64,000 nucleotides of DNA, from positions 14,773,501 to 14,837,500 of the forward strand of contig OU612070.1 in NCBI GenBank assembly GCA_914767715.1, given 5' to 3'. The DNA comes from Membranipora membranacea. Lineage: Eukaryota > Bryozoa > Gymnolaemata > Cheilostomatida > Membraniporidae. The notes beneath the pieces are model-generated. The model saw only the letters and a list, made by a program, of their open reading frames with translations. It had not been told where the DNA came from and searched no databases. Shown piece by piece: positions 47,501-60,215 of this stretch; within the stretch, counting starts at the first letter, position 1, and each line of letters opens with the position of its first letter. The position numbers and the translations under genes are program-made.

Positions 47501-50500
47501 CAGACATTGGACACTTTTCGCTTCCTATTCTTCCGAATAATTGACTGGACCTTGCGACCATTAATCGGGAGACAAGAAGGAGATAACCTAGTAGCGATAT
47601 GATTTTTTGTGTAATGGTCCAGAATAAAAATTCTGGAAATAATCTTCTGATATTTTGATATTTCATATAACTCGAGAAAATTATCCAAAAGAATTTTTTT
47701 TTGCATAATCCGAAACTGCTTTCAAAATGACCAGACTTATTATCACATAGTTTTCTTTGTGGTGTTCTCATTTCAGCAGATAGTTTTATTGAACGTGGTA
47801 GTCTGGAAATCTGTTGAGTCAAATAGTAAATAATGACTCTCAATTATCAAAGTCAGTCACTTATCACTTTCGTTCTCCATCCATCCATGCCATGTGATAT
47901 AAGCCAATAAGTTGTTTAAAATGTCTGATGTCATGATGAGAAGAGTACAACAAACTGTAAAACAAATTAAACATTTTTTACAACAATTTTCAGATGCAGA
48001 ATAAAAGTGATAAGTGATTGACGTTGATAATTAACAGTTATAATTTTCTATTTGACCCAAATCATGAACATTCCTGTGGACCCAATAAAAAACACTGAAG
48101 CGATTTATAGTCTGTCAACTAGTATAGTGTGAGAAATTCCATTTCTTCTGTGATTGAAATTGACTGTAACATCAAATGATTATTTGCATTGGCACAAGAG
48201 TACTGTATCTAAGATTGCATCCAATGATATTAAAGTCTTGGTGTGTTCATTGCCTGAGATTGTAATTGACCTGTAACATAAAGTGGTTAGCTGCATTTGT
48301 ACATATGAATTGTACATGAGCTCTAAGGGGTGAAGCTAAATGACACTTTTGTGGTGATTGAATAAATTTTTCCCTCCATTATTTGGTCTGAGCATATGTG
48401 CGCTCAAATTTCAATAATTTGTTACAGCCTCCTCATAAACCAGTAAGCATTCCTTGCTCTGCAGCACAATTTCCTTGCTAGTTACTGACAATGCACCGAA
48501 AAAGTGCATTGGATGTGATTTGTGCAAAGATTTTAAAAAAGTGTGATTTTGCACCAATGGTGATGTGACATGATAGCACATCTCTCTAATAATAATAAAG
48601 TTTATTTATGAACCGCTCAATAGAATTGTTTAGAAACGATGATTTCTAAGCGTTGTATGTGTGATAAAACTTTAAAATAGAAACATATACTATGAAATAA
48701 GCCTGTGACTGGAAAATAAAAAAAATTGATTAACATTTTGTTATCATAAAATTATTAATGGGATGAGAAAATATGATGAAAAATGAGATAACTAAAACCT
48801 ACAAGTGGCAACTGCCCAGCACCTAAAAATTCACTATAAAACCTCATATACGGGGTATATACTTTATGGAACAGATAAGATTTTAACTGCGCCTGCAAAT
48901 TCACAGAAATGAGGTTCTGCAACAGCTCAACACACTGATTGCATGATAGCATGTGAAAGTCGGCCTGGCTTGAATGATTGAGATGCTCATCAACAGACAG
49001 GAGAAGCTGCATGATAATTGGGCAATTATCTCTTGTGGAGCTATAAGTATGCAGTCTTTCATCAAATAAATATCATTCCTCTCTAAGCAGTAAAACAAAG
49101 TAAATGTTTTCATCAGAATGGTGAGTGTATCAAAACTAAAATTTTATATTGGTATGCTTGACTGTTGTTTGGCGTATTGAAAATTTCATCTGTTGGGTTT
49201 ACTGGTTTTTAATGATATTCACATAGACACTGATACTAAATTTGATTTGACTCACCTGTCTTTCACACTATCTCCTCTCACCGGATCAAATAATGCAGAA
49301 TGCAATATTTATTGCAGCTGTTCCCTGTACACTATATATTCAGCCCTTCCATATCAAGAAGCTTTCACAGATGTTTGCTTGGATGCTTGATAATTCAACA
49401 ATCGTGAGTATAACTGTTTCTTGCATTTTACACCATTATTGTAACATACAAAAAAACTTGAAAGCAATGAAGACTTTTCGCTGGCAGCTATTTACTGCAT
49501 GATTTTGCAATAACATTGATCGTGCTTCAAAAGATTTTTGACCTGTGTACCTCGTCCACATGCATAGACTGATGACCCTGGTCTGCTACAAATGAGGAAA
49601 GTGGGAGGCTATTTGTTAATAACTTATAAGTTAATTATTTATAGAAGATGTTAAGACTGAGGAAATGAGCAAGTGGACATATAAAACCTTCCCAAAATTT
49701 TGCGTCAAATGCAACCTGCAAAAGATCAAGCCACAAAAATCAGATCAGATCAACCAAAGTAGCCAGCTTTTACACACCTTTCAATGACTGCAAGTAATTT
49801 AGATCCTCTGTTTGCGCAGTGTAACATCATCAATCAATAAAAGGCCGGAACCTTTTTTTAGGCGCATAGGGAAATTTCACCAACGGCAGGTTCAAGGCCC
49901 CTCTGCTGATCAAACATATAAGTTATTAGATATAAAGAATGAGTTGCTCAGAGATTAGACTGTGAGCTCATGAAGGTAGCATTGATCTCTCAAACAGGAT
50001 TACAACATTGATGCCTCCTGGAACCGTTATCAAGCATTGTCCCTCTGAATCCTTATATCCAAGGATTTCTACTATCAACATGAAAATCATTCTGATTTAG
50101 ATCCGGCAAACTGTATACCCTGCCAGAGCTGGTGTGATCACAACTAAACCAGAGTGTTGTGTGTTTGTAAAGTGGACCATACATAAATTCATCAAGATAC
50201 CTAGCCAGGAATAACTGGACGAGGAAGCACATTAATAAATCAAATCTTATTTTATATTTCTTATTTGTTATGTAATTAGTAAATTTCAGCTGGTATGTGA
50301 AATTTTTTCTAACAGACTATTTGCTGTCAAGATGAATGTTGAATTGTTGACACATGATTGTCAGCTGTTGCAAGCTGGATGTATCATGTTGATACATAGG
50401 ACCAGCCACCTTCTCAACAAATACTTATCACATTCGAGAAATAATTTTTCGGGGAGAGTGTGATTGTTAAGCAAGATATTATTGTTCTTCTATTATATTT

Positions 50501-50508
50501 ATCTGTAG
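44536..50508. other. gene-poor region between GN2 and the NHL gene
   Basis: Holds GN2 3' UTR, a MITE (46124-46446), G-runs (46624-46637), and probably the unseen 5' exons of the NHL gene, which must end in phase 2. A 119-codon ATG frame at 44602-44961 is probably chance in the GN2 3' region. A phrase at about 47470 (ctcggacctgtttaaaaact) recurs diverged at about 56765. Confidence 0.5.
46124..46446. mobile_element. MITE with TACCTGTCAACC termini
   Basis: Left end tacctgtcaacc (about 46125) and right end ggttgacaggta (46432-46443) are perfect 12-bp inverted repeats, with G-rich subterminal sequence. About 320 bp, non-coding. Confidence 0.7.
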
Positions 50509-53500
50509 GTTTGCTGCAGCTGATAAAACTAATACATTTTTGGAAGCTGAGGGAAATGTGCATAGCATAGAGCAAGATGAGTTCACTGTTGGTAATCTGC
50601 TTTTTGCTGATGGAAGCTCTCTGAAAACCACTAATGGTACCGTCACAAAATTAATAATCGGCACAGCGTCTGGTTCAGGTCTAAGAGATGGCGTTGGTAG
50701 GGCAATTAGGCTTTCTGCATTCAATGGGTTTGTACAACCGATGGAAAATTACACTGTGATAATTGCTGACACAGGAAACCACTGCATGAGACAGCTTGAC
50801 AGGCGGTCATTGACGATATCAGGATTTTCAGGATCATGCGGTCGACCAGGATACCGGGATGGGTCTGACCCCTTGTTCAATTTTGTTTACGATGTCATAC
50901 ATGACAAAAAGAACTCAACTCAACTGATAGTAGCTGACTTATTCAACAAAGCTCTCAGAGGCATAAATATTCATACAGGGCACACAAGAACTCTCCTCAA
51001 GCACAGATTTTGTCGTTTCAATCAGCTCATCCAAGACATAGCTAAGGGAGATATTTTTGTTACCTTCATTATGGGTGTAGCAAGGTATGACTACAGCCAC
51101 AAAACTGTGACATTGCTTGCAGGTGAGATGATAGCTTCTTTCTCTGATGGAGGGTATTCTCTTTTTGCTAATCCATGGGGGGTTAAGTTTCTCAATCTAA
51201 CTGCGCTGCTCATTGCGGATTCGACAAATAATCAGCTGAAAATTCTTAATCTGGAGACACTCATCAGCGCATCAATTTGTAGTGGAGAACAGGGACACTT
51301 AGATGGGAATCTCACTTCTTGCCAGATGACAAACCCATTGTCACTGCTTACAGTGAATAGAACAATATATGTCGGTGGATTCACCCGTATATACACAATT
51401 GCAGGTGAGGAATTAACCATGTATCTTAAAATAATTTTTTATCAAATATCAATTATGCTTAACTAGGGTCTGCTTTGATTGGCATTTTATCTCTTTGAAG
51501 TCATGATAAGGAGTTATATCGATGAAAGGTATAGGGTCATCATTTAAACTGAATTGGTTGTGAAAGTCATTCAAAAGATGTGGGATGTTGAACACATCAG
51601 CTTCAATCAAGTTGGATAGTGTTTTTGAAGATTTTAATACAAGGATTGATGATAGGTCCAACACCTCTTTTTATTTCCCCATTGCTTTACATGCAAACTA
51701 TGTTGACTTGTCACCTCAATAGGTCTGCATCAGGTTGTTTCAATTCTTTAACCAGACCACCCAAAATGATGGTATGCTTCTTCTCTTCTATATTGGTGAC
51801 TATGGGTTGAAAATCTCTTGTCAGAATTTTTCAGTAGCCCCATATGTAAGACTGCTGCTTTTTTCACACATTTCCGGTCTAATTTTCATAAGCCAAACCG
51901 TATGCATTGATCTTCCTAAAATGATTTTGCAAAAAGAATTTCAAACTTTAATTCAATAAATTTCCATTGCAAATACCCCTGAAAATATTAGCAGGGTTCA
52001 ATACCACTGATAGAAGTGCTTTTGAATTGGCTACACCCTCATTTGTCATCAGCATACTAATCATTTTATTTTGGAGGATGGGTGCAACAAGTTGACCATC
52101 ACCCAAGTATAGGTGTATTACCATAGTGCCCTAGAAAAGACATGATTTGCTGTATGCCATGTTATTAAAAAAGAATGATGAAATGCTGCAAACTTTTTTG
52201 ACATATCGCTTTTTATTTTACAATTTACACATTAACATTCAATTATCATCTTAAAATACATTATACCAATTAAGAACCATCTTATTCAAATTGACATTCT
52301 CAATTCACATCGACAAAAGCATTCAACAATATCCTTTACTGCTAACAGAGCCGAAATTGGCAGATTTTTCCAACAGGTTCCCTACCATCTTTATCTGTAT
52401 AGTCAGGGAAAAACATGCCTTTGTCAGCAAATGCATTTATCCTGCCATGTTGCAATAGCAAACAAAGTTCTAGTTCTAGTATCTCAATCATTTTCACAAC
52501 AAGCATAGTTGAAAACAATAAATAAGTATCATAATTTCACTTTCTTTCATAATAGGTGAGTTATATGCTTCAATGAGAGGATGTGGGGATAACTTGGATC
52601 AATCAAAGACAGAACTAAGCATCGAGCAACAATCATCACAACAAGGTTTGTCACCAATATATTATATTTTTGTGTTTTTCCTCCATCCATCGCCATTGAC
52701 CGTTGGAATATTCTAGTTAAAATTAGCTGTTGTTATGGAAGCTCTGCTGTCATTTATGGTATCTCTATTTAAGGTAATGTCAAAGACCGATCCGAATATC
52801 AACATATCATATACCGTTGGAAAGCTGCCGAGCTACTGAAAATTAATACCTGAACAAAACCTTGATTCGATGACGTTGTGCCATTTTAGGGAGGAATTGA
52901 GGCAGAAAACTCTGTTTTTGTCAATGCAGATGGAGGAGGCAAATTAATTGCAAGAAATTTCCAAACAAGTGGAATGTATACTTAGAGATTGTGTCCATCG
53001 CAAAATTTAATTTTCTTTGTTATATGACTAGTCTAAATTGACCTTTTACTTCACGCCATACAATGCATTTTTTTTGTGAAGCCGTGAAAATATGTGAAAT
53101 TTCAATCATTAATTCAGAACAGATCATAGGCTCGAAACTAATTATGATTTTCTCTTAGAGTACTGTTCAAATGTCAAACAAATTGGCTTTCAACAAATTA
53201 GCTTGCATATTGCAATGACAGTAGAAAAATTCTCTGAAATTTGATTATTACATAATTTTACATACCTATAACTTGTAGGCCAAAATGAGCAGCTAACTTG
53301 AGAGGTTGAGGGGAAATTTCCTTTCCTGTAAAGATTTTAGCTTTGACTTTTAAAACTCAATCCATACTGTTCATTAATGTTAAGCAATCACATCACATCA
53401 CATCACACCAAACCACACCACACCACACCACACCACACCACACCACACCACACCACACCACACCACACCACACCACACCACACCACACCACACCACACCA

Positions 53501-54562
53501 CACCACACCACACCACACCACACCACACCACACCACACCACACCACACCACACCACACCACACCACACCACACCACACCACACCACACCACACCACACCA
53601 CACCACACCACACCACACCACACCACACCACACCACACCACACCACACCACACCACACCACACCACACCACACCACACCACACCACACCACACCACACCA
53701 CACCAAACCACACCACACCACACCACACCACACCAAACCACACCACACCACACCACACCACACCACACCACACCACACCACACCACACCACACCACACCA
53801 CACCACACCACACCACACCACACCACACCACACCACACCACACCACACCACACCACACCACACCACACCACACCACACCACACCACACCACACCACACCA
53901 CACCACACCACATCACATCACAACAGCCAAGTTGACGCCGTGGCCATGTTGGTGCAACAGCATCACTGGGAGATTTTGAACTGGTCAGATTCAGCACGGA
54001 TTTTGTTGCAACAAATGGTTATGCATCGGGAGTCAGAAAAAATCAGCAATGCAGTATCTACCAAGCTCGGGAGTTATGATTTGAATGAACTCTTGTGTGC
54101 ACTTGAGAAATATGGGTTTTCCTATATTGCAGATGATCAACTTTCAGACTCATGGGTATCAGATGTGAAGTTCAAGTTGTTATCTGTATGTGTACCATCT
54201 TTCATGTTAGTGATGGCTATGTCTATGGCTGTAGCCTCCATGATCAAGGCAAGAGCAGGATCCAGGTCAGTTAGGTCTTCCCAACTAAATTAGTTGGCTA
54301 TGTGCTTGGTCATAGTAACTGAACAATTACCTGTGTTTTGGTGTTATAAGATGACATCCTGCTGCAGGTATAAAGAATATAATTGTAATATCAAACAAGA
54401 GAAATTGGTCTGATTTGTATCATGCTATGTAACTCTGCATGTGCCAATATATCACAAGTAGGTTTTTCTATTCAAAATCATGATATCTTCTATTTGTCAA
54501 CCAGAGAGGAGGAAACCAGTGCAAACGTTTATGGGAATGGAGCTTATGAGAATAAATCTTAG
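50509..54562 (+). CDS. NHL-repeat type I membrane protein, 5' incomplete
   Basis: Exons: 50509-51404, 52556-52645, 53989-54265 (start inferred), 54505-54562 (stop TAG 54560-54562). The large exon encodes NHL beta-propeller blades: VIIADTGNHCMRQLD, QLIVADLFNKALRGIN and LLIADSTNNQLKILN, with RDGVG and YRDGS turns. The third exon carries a helical stretch and a transmembrane segment (LLSVCVPSFMLVMAMSMAVA), then a basic stop-transfer (KARAGSR). The last exon is a short tail (REEETSANVYGNGAYENKS) with Tyr motifs suited to sorting or signalling. Phases chain 1, 1, 2 if acceptor 53987-53988 is used. The signal peptide exon was not found. NHL propellers usually mediate protein binding; here an extracellular role at the cell surface is inferred. 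The open frame through the 5-bp satellite is not coding. Confidence 0.65.
53395..53911. repeat. 0.5 kb (CACCA)n pentanucleotide satellite
   Basis: About 100 nearly perfect copies of cacca. Three copies carry the same C-to-A change (caaac), two of them 30 bp apart (53704 and 53734). Both ends are bordered by catcaca variants. Because the unit is 5 bp, several frames stay open; these are artefacts. It ends 78 bp before the inferred transmembrane exon. Confidence 0.95.
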
Positions 54563-56499
54563 GAGATAACCAAACAAGACAAGATCTAGCGTGTGTGTCC
54601 GGTAAAGAACTATCCCGATGACTAGATAATTCTCTGTGGAAAAGAAGTCTAAAAGTTTTAAAATAATCAAAATGCCCTCAATCAGGGCCCATTATGCCCT
54701 AGTTGTCCATTTAAAAATAAGACTATTTTAAGAATCAGCTGTAGTGCACTAAGTTGGACTAAACTAAATGCTTTGAAGAAGGGTCCCTGATTTTTGCAAT
54801 TTAATGAATACAATGTTGTTTTTGTGATACAGAGATTATTTGTTGTTTCCTAATATAGAATACTTCGAGCATATTTATTTGTGATATTTATGATAATTTG
54901 TAATAATATTGACATTTATGTGTTGCAACAATTTTACTCTCTTTTCTACAAGCTGCATACATCTTCGAGATGGTGATCACTCTATGTTGACCAGTCAGAT
55001 TGTGGGAATAAATTTCAATATTCTGCTGTATTGTGTGACCTTGATCCTTTACTTGTCCTGCCATGTTCTTTCTTTTCACTGCTGGAGCAGTGACTGTTTC
55101 CTGTTTGAGGGGTGTCAATGAGATAAGAAGAGCCTATCAGAGGCATTTTCACAAATAACTATGTTGAGAGTTCATGTGCCTAAGTTGGTTAATTATAGAG
55201 GGCAACTTTATACTTATAATCAACGTGACCATATTTGTCTTATCTTGTTTTCAATTGCCAAGACAGAGAGAGTATCACAAGGGCAGAAAAAAACATTCTG
55301 TGCTAAATTTTCGGATTTCAAAGTCACGTAAGTGATTCATTTGGCACACCATCGTTCCCCCAAAATTATCAATATTCAGATAAGCATTGCAGATCGCATC
55401 ATACATTCTACGGCATCAATTCTTATTTCCAAGACACGAAAAGACAGATCAGTGAAAGTCTGACGATTAGCACTTTTCAAGCCAGTCGTAATAGGAATAT
55501 ATATGATTTTAAATATAGTTTTTTATAAGTGTGAGAAATTGTATAAAGAATTAATAGGATATACAACAAGAGAGACATCATAACTTTAAAAACACCGATA
55601 TGCAGTGTTCGGTGTTATTCCTGATACAAAGAAGATTTCATTTCCAGCAATATCGGAAAATAATCCCCATTTCTCGGCTCATCATTTCAATAACATCAAG
55701 ATATAAAAATTTCTTGCATTGAGATCATTCTGTAACATGGAATCAGAAAGAGAGGCTGAAATTTTTCCAATGGCAAAATCACTTCAAACTGTGAACAGAA
55801 TTTGGCAGAGGTCTGGGCATTTAAGAAAGTCATAAAATATCAGAAAAAAATATTATTGATTTGTGTAACATACCAAACTGATACAATCACTTGGGTGATA
55901 TAAAAATCATACAAGTACAATGATATCGGATATTGAATAACAGCAGTTCCTTTTACAGTGTTGTTGTCAAATTCACGTTTTTTATATTATACTAAAAAGA
56001 TAAAAAATTCATTAAGGATTTTATTAAATTAAATTCTAAAATACTCACTGTGGTAACAAGCACTATTATTAAGCACCACAATGTTTTTTTCAGAATGATA
56101 TCAAAATAAAAAGGAAGCTTTTATGCAGTCTATAAATCGGCTGGGCATGTGAATCTTTGTATGTGGGGACACAGTTCTTCAGCCGCCTCCCTCAGCTTGT
56201 TTGAGAATATTTTAGCCAACTGGCACCCATTGCCCTCTGCACACTTGAAGCATCTTCTTGTTTCTTTGTAGTTCTCACTGACATAGAAAAGATATTTATA
56301 GACATGAAAAGTAGTAATTATAAATTATGATTAGGTATATTGTGTTTTGTAGCATTGTGATTATGTTTCTCTCTGTGCAAAGTAATGTATTCTGAATGGA
56401 CAAATACTTCTTAACCACTCCAAGATTGGCCTCATACAACCACTGGTATAAGTTTACAAGATAAATATTTTTCACCTTTATTTATTTATTTTATTTATT

Positions 56500-56692
56500 T
56501 ACTTGGATGATCGCCAACTTCATGGTTGAAGGTCCTGGCAATATGGCAAACTATTATCCATAAGTAGTTCCAGGTCGGCTAGGGTGAATGGCCCTAGCGA
56601 CAGCTAAGTCAAGTAATACTAGACAAACAGTGCACCAGGTAGAACTCGAACCCCAGACCTAGCGATCTTGAGTCTAATGCCACTAACACTGG
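56500..56692 (-). mobile_element. tRNA-derived SINE
   Basis: On the minus strand: box A-like ttagtggcatt (56687-56677) and box B ggttcgagttc (56652-56642), followed by a tRNA-unrelated body down to about 56500. Confidence 0.6.
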
Positions 56693-57201
56693 GTTAAAAA
56701 TGTGGGTTAAATGTGGGTTAAAATCTGTTGACTAAGAGAGTGAGTTTGTAAGTATATCAAATGTGCTCAAACCTATCTAAAAACTGCGAGCACCCTAGCC
56801 GAAGGCATAAGGTGCAATAATGTATCAGTAATTGTGACGGACTGCATACATGATTAAACTCATGATTGTGTATCATGAATAGGGTAGGGTTAGTATGAAC
56901 AAAGACTGCTTACCACAAAAGCTTTGGTGTATTGCCATTCTGTTTGGGTTTTTATTGCTCTCAGGAGACTGCATAAGACTGTAACAATAGGGGAGCTGTT
57001 CGCAGCCTGTAAGCAAATCAGCAGATGTTCAGATAAGTAGCATGTGCTTCTGTCCAATATATGATTCACTAAAGTTAGATGTTGTGAAAAATAATATTAG
57101 AGCAACAGTATCTATCATAATGTAATACAAGTTTTTGAAATATTGGGTATAAAGATATATATTCACTCTATACTGTCTTGGACCAAGTTACTAATATCCA
57201 G

Positions 57202-57562
57202 GAATATGACCAGTCTGTCTAAGATTACATATTCGCCTATAAAGAATGATCTATCAACCATTCAGTTGGTTATTCAATATCATGAACAGTGTATTACCGG
57301 AGAGCTTAAACTTGACAGAGCATTATATCACACAAATTCTCACCCTCCCCAAGTGACTTTGGTGTTGGCAACAGCAAATCTCAGTTCAAGTAGTGTGGTT
57401 GCAACTGGATCTCTAAACACACATGTTGATAAGAGCTCACTGGATAACTGGTCACCCCTGCAATATGACCAAGGCATTAAAAGACATGCCTTGTATATAT
57501 TTGTTTTATGCACAGTCTTATGTGTCATTTATGACTTGATCTGCAAACAAAATCGATGGTAG
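57202..57562 (+). other. possible orphan terminal exon with transmembrane segment
   Basis: After a possible acceptor (aatatccag), the open frame reads MTSLSKITYSPIK, then many Ser/Thr, then ALYIFVLCTVLCVIYDLI and a stop after KQNRW. It resembles the C-terminus of a type I membrane protein. No upstream exon was identified; it may belong to an alternative NHL transcript or be chance. Confidence 0.3.
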
Positions 57563-59989
57563 TATTATTGTTATAAATATCAAGCGCGAATCCACTACAA
57601 ATTGACCATAGCTCTTAGCTATCCTTGAATCCCAACAAAGAACCTTTTTTTTAGACAGTGGGTCAAGCACTTAAATTAAATTATTGACGCTATTACTACT
57701 ACTACTAAAAACTAACTGTACATTAAAATGTTTTCTAAGGTCTAAGGCTTCTAGGAACAAAAATTAATTACAGTTGACTACAAACCAAAATCAAAAATAT
57801 AAATATTGCAATAAGAAAAACCTAGCCTACATATGCCTAAGCCCGAAAAACTATGTAGTTTACCTTGCACACTCTCCAGGCCTTCTAAGTCCCATATTGT
57901 CATCAAATCGTTCATTACCAACAACCTCACATGCTGTAGCATACATATTATTACATTCAATCAAATTCAGTGGCAGTCGATTTAATTTTGGATTTGTTCA
58001 GTTCAGAATCCATTTGAGAAAAAACATAACTCAATCTGCCTGGATAAACTCAAGTGAAATTCACTGATACAGCAGAAATGTAACCAATACACGCAATCAC
58101 AACTGTCTATGTTAACTTTGTTTCCTTAGCAGCAGGATATACACTGTCAGCCTCTAGTGGGACATAACTTCAGGGCAGCTGTGGGTGTATGTTAGTCCTG
58201 TAATGTTGCCAACCTGAGTGAATTTTTCACATTGGTGCTCTGCTAGCTGTGTGTACCTGTTGCCATTTCTCTGACATGAACAGTTATGAACTACAAGATT
58301 AAAGGTGTAACTGTTGAGACGGATTGATACATAAATATGATGTTAGTTGTAAATCTGCCAAACCAAATCGAATGGGGACTTGCCAATATTTTCCCAATAA
58401 TAATAACCGGCGCAAATAGGTCCATTAGTGCTGCTTCGACTCAACCTAGTGGCAAAGATTTAAGATCGTTGAAAATCCTATGACTGATGTTCCCTTGTTA
58501 ATGTTAATCTTATCGAGCTTCCAATCATAATGGGTCGGAAATAGACTAAAAAATTTCACTTTTTATCATTTCATATCAGGTGGAAAATGGCCAGAAACCC
58601 TCTCCATAATACACTTACTTATCTTCAAACTAGCTGTAAGTGACTGCTCACATAAAACAGTAGTTATCAATAGAACCCCCAACTTAGACAGCATCATGTA
58701 TATACCTGAAGTTCACACCGACGCAGAGTATGCTGGCTTGTCACTGTGACTTGATCTTAAAATAAACTAAGAATCCAAGATGAAAATAACAAAATCTCAA
58801 GAATTGAATGATAAATGTTCACATTAACCCTAGTTGCTAAAAGAAAAATACAATAATTAGACCATTAACCACTTGAGTGCAGCCATTTCAAATAAATGTC
58901 ATCTGTTACCTGTCTTCTAATGATCTACTGGTTTATTATCAAGATCCACAATACGGTACACTAATTGTTAATTGACTGTCAAAGATGAATGTTCATTTGA
59001 AATTTGTATTTTAGGGTTTCTGGGCACTCCTATGTTGATGGATTATAGCAATTATACTTGGGAGCTATAAAGAGAAATAAAATCTTCTGACGTACATATA
59101 GATTGAATTGCTGATAACTAGAATTACAAGGTATGTCAACCCTGCCTGCCTGCCTGCCTCATTCCCTACCTACACCTGCTACACCCTGAATACCGGCAAA
59201 GAAATTGATGAGATTGATTAGATTTGTAATTATCCACATTGTAATGATTGTCTACTGAGTAGAGATAATCAAGCTGTAGCTGAACATTGTCCACTGTCTT
59301 GATGGCCTTTACTTTGTTGTCCGTCTGTAAGCCTGCACTGAACTTTCTTTCTATGTCATGCAAGAATTGTATTCTAGCTCCATTGCCGGTCAGGCTACTT
59401 TTTTTTCGAGTTGTCTTAGATTGTCATTTCAAAAAAAGAAGGGACTACAGCATAATTTACCATGGTTTGTTGACATGGCTAGTCCTTGCAATTGTAATCT
59501 AATCTTTGGCACTTGCACAATAGAACTGTGAAAGGATAACTCCAAGTTAAACCCATGTCCCATAACTACATACATGTGACACAGTTTTTGATGTGATCGT
59601 TGCAATCTTAGAAAGATTGGATACCTAAGAAAAATTAATTGTGAACCATTGGGCTGAGATTTTGGCTGTACATGTATGTATGTATGTACCTTTATTGATT
59701 CACATGTGAATAATAAAAACTTTACAGCCGTACTGTCTAAAAAACTGTGAAACCTATGAGCTCTTATCAAATAAAACAAAAGTTATAAAAAACTGTTAAA
59801 AATAAAATGACTTGATTGACTAGAAAAAGATATCGTTTAGCACTTTAGCAGCAACATTTTGGAAACAAAGCTTGAGCAAGTTGGTCCTGTGCTTAAGTGT
59901 TCAGTACCTTCCTGACGGAAGAGTGTCTAGAGTTAGCACTGGACTTTGACTGCTCGCGACCAGTCTGAGCACTTTGGTTATTTGGATAC

Positions 59990-60075
59990 TAAAGCTGGAA
60001 AACGCTCACATGATAGAATAAAATATGGAGAATAAGATGTGATCCAAAATAGCAGCCTCAAACTAAGTCTTTAAA
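59990..60075. repeat. solo arm of the LOX-intron MITE
   Basis: cgctcacatgatagaat, atatggagaata and caaaatagcagcctcaaa match 61190-61262 with few changes. Homology extends past the palindrome edge of 60948-61225, so the family's real end lies further out. Confidence 0.6.
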
Positions 60076-60215
60076 TCAAGCATCAAAATCAATCAAAATC
60101 AAGCAGCTGATTAGTAGAACATATTACTTGCAGTGAAATGAAGCATTATACGGAATCACATGTCAAATTGGGCAGTTGTCAAAATCAATCAAATGGTGAG
60201 GTAATAACCGAGGCT

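Larger units (their letters stand above)
54563..60215. other. gene-poor region between the NHL and lipoxygenase genes
   Basis: Tail-to-tail intergenic region. Contains a SINE (56500-56692), a possible orphan membrane exon (57202-57562), (cctg)n at about 59148-59160, (tgta)n at about 59672-59690, and a solo MITE arm (59990-60075). Nothing else supported. Confidence 0.5.

Noticed and set aside
49293-49502. Possible signal exon for the NHL gene (MQNAIFIAAVPCTLYIQ)
   Set aside because: Its nearest strong donor (gtgagt after ACAATC) is phase 0, while the exon at 50509 needs phase 2.
52890-52980. Short open segment (GGIEAENSVFVNADGGGK) after a ttttag acceptor
   Set aside because: Phase does not fit the preceding exon ending at 52645, and a stop follows with no convincing donor.
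53343-54293. Long His/Thr/Pro-rich open frame and long Val/Trp/Cys/Gly frames on the other strand
   Set aside because: They are translations of the CACCA satellite; a 5-bp unit without stops stays open in several frames. Only the part after about 53989 is accepted as exon.
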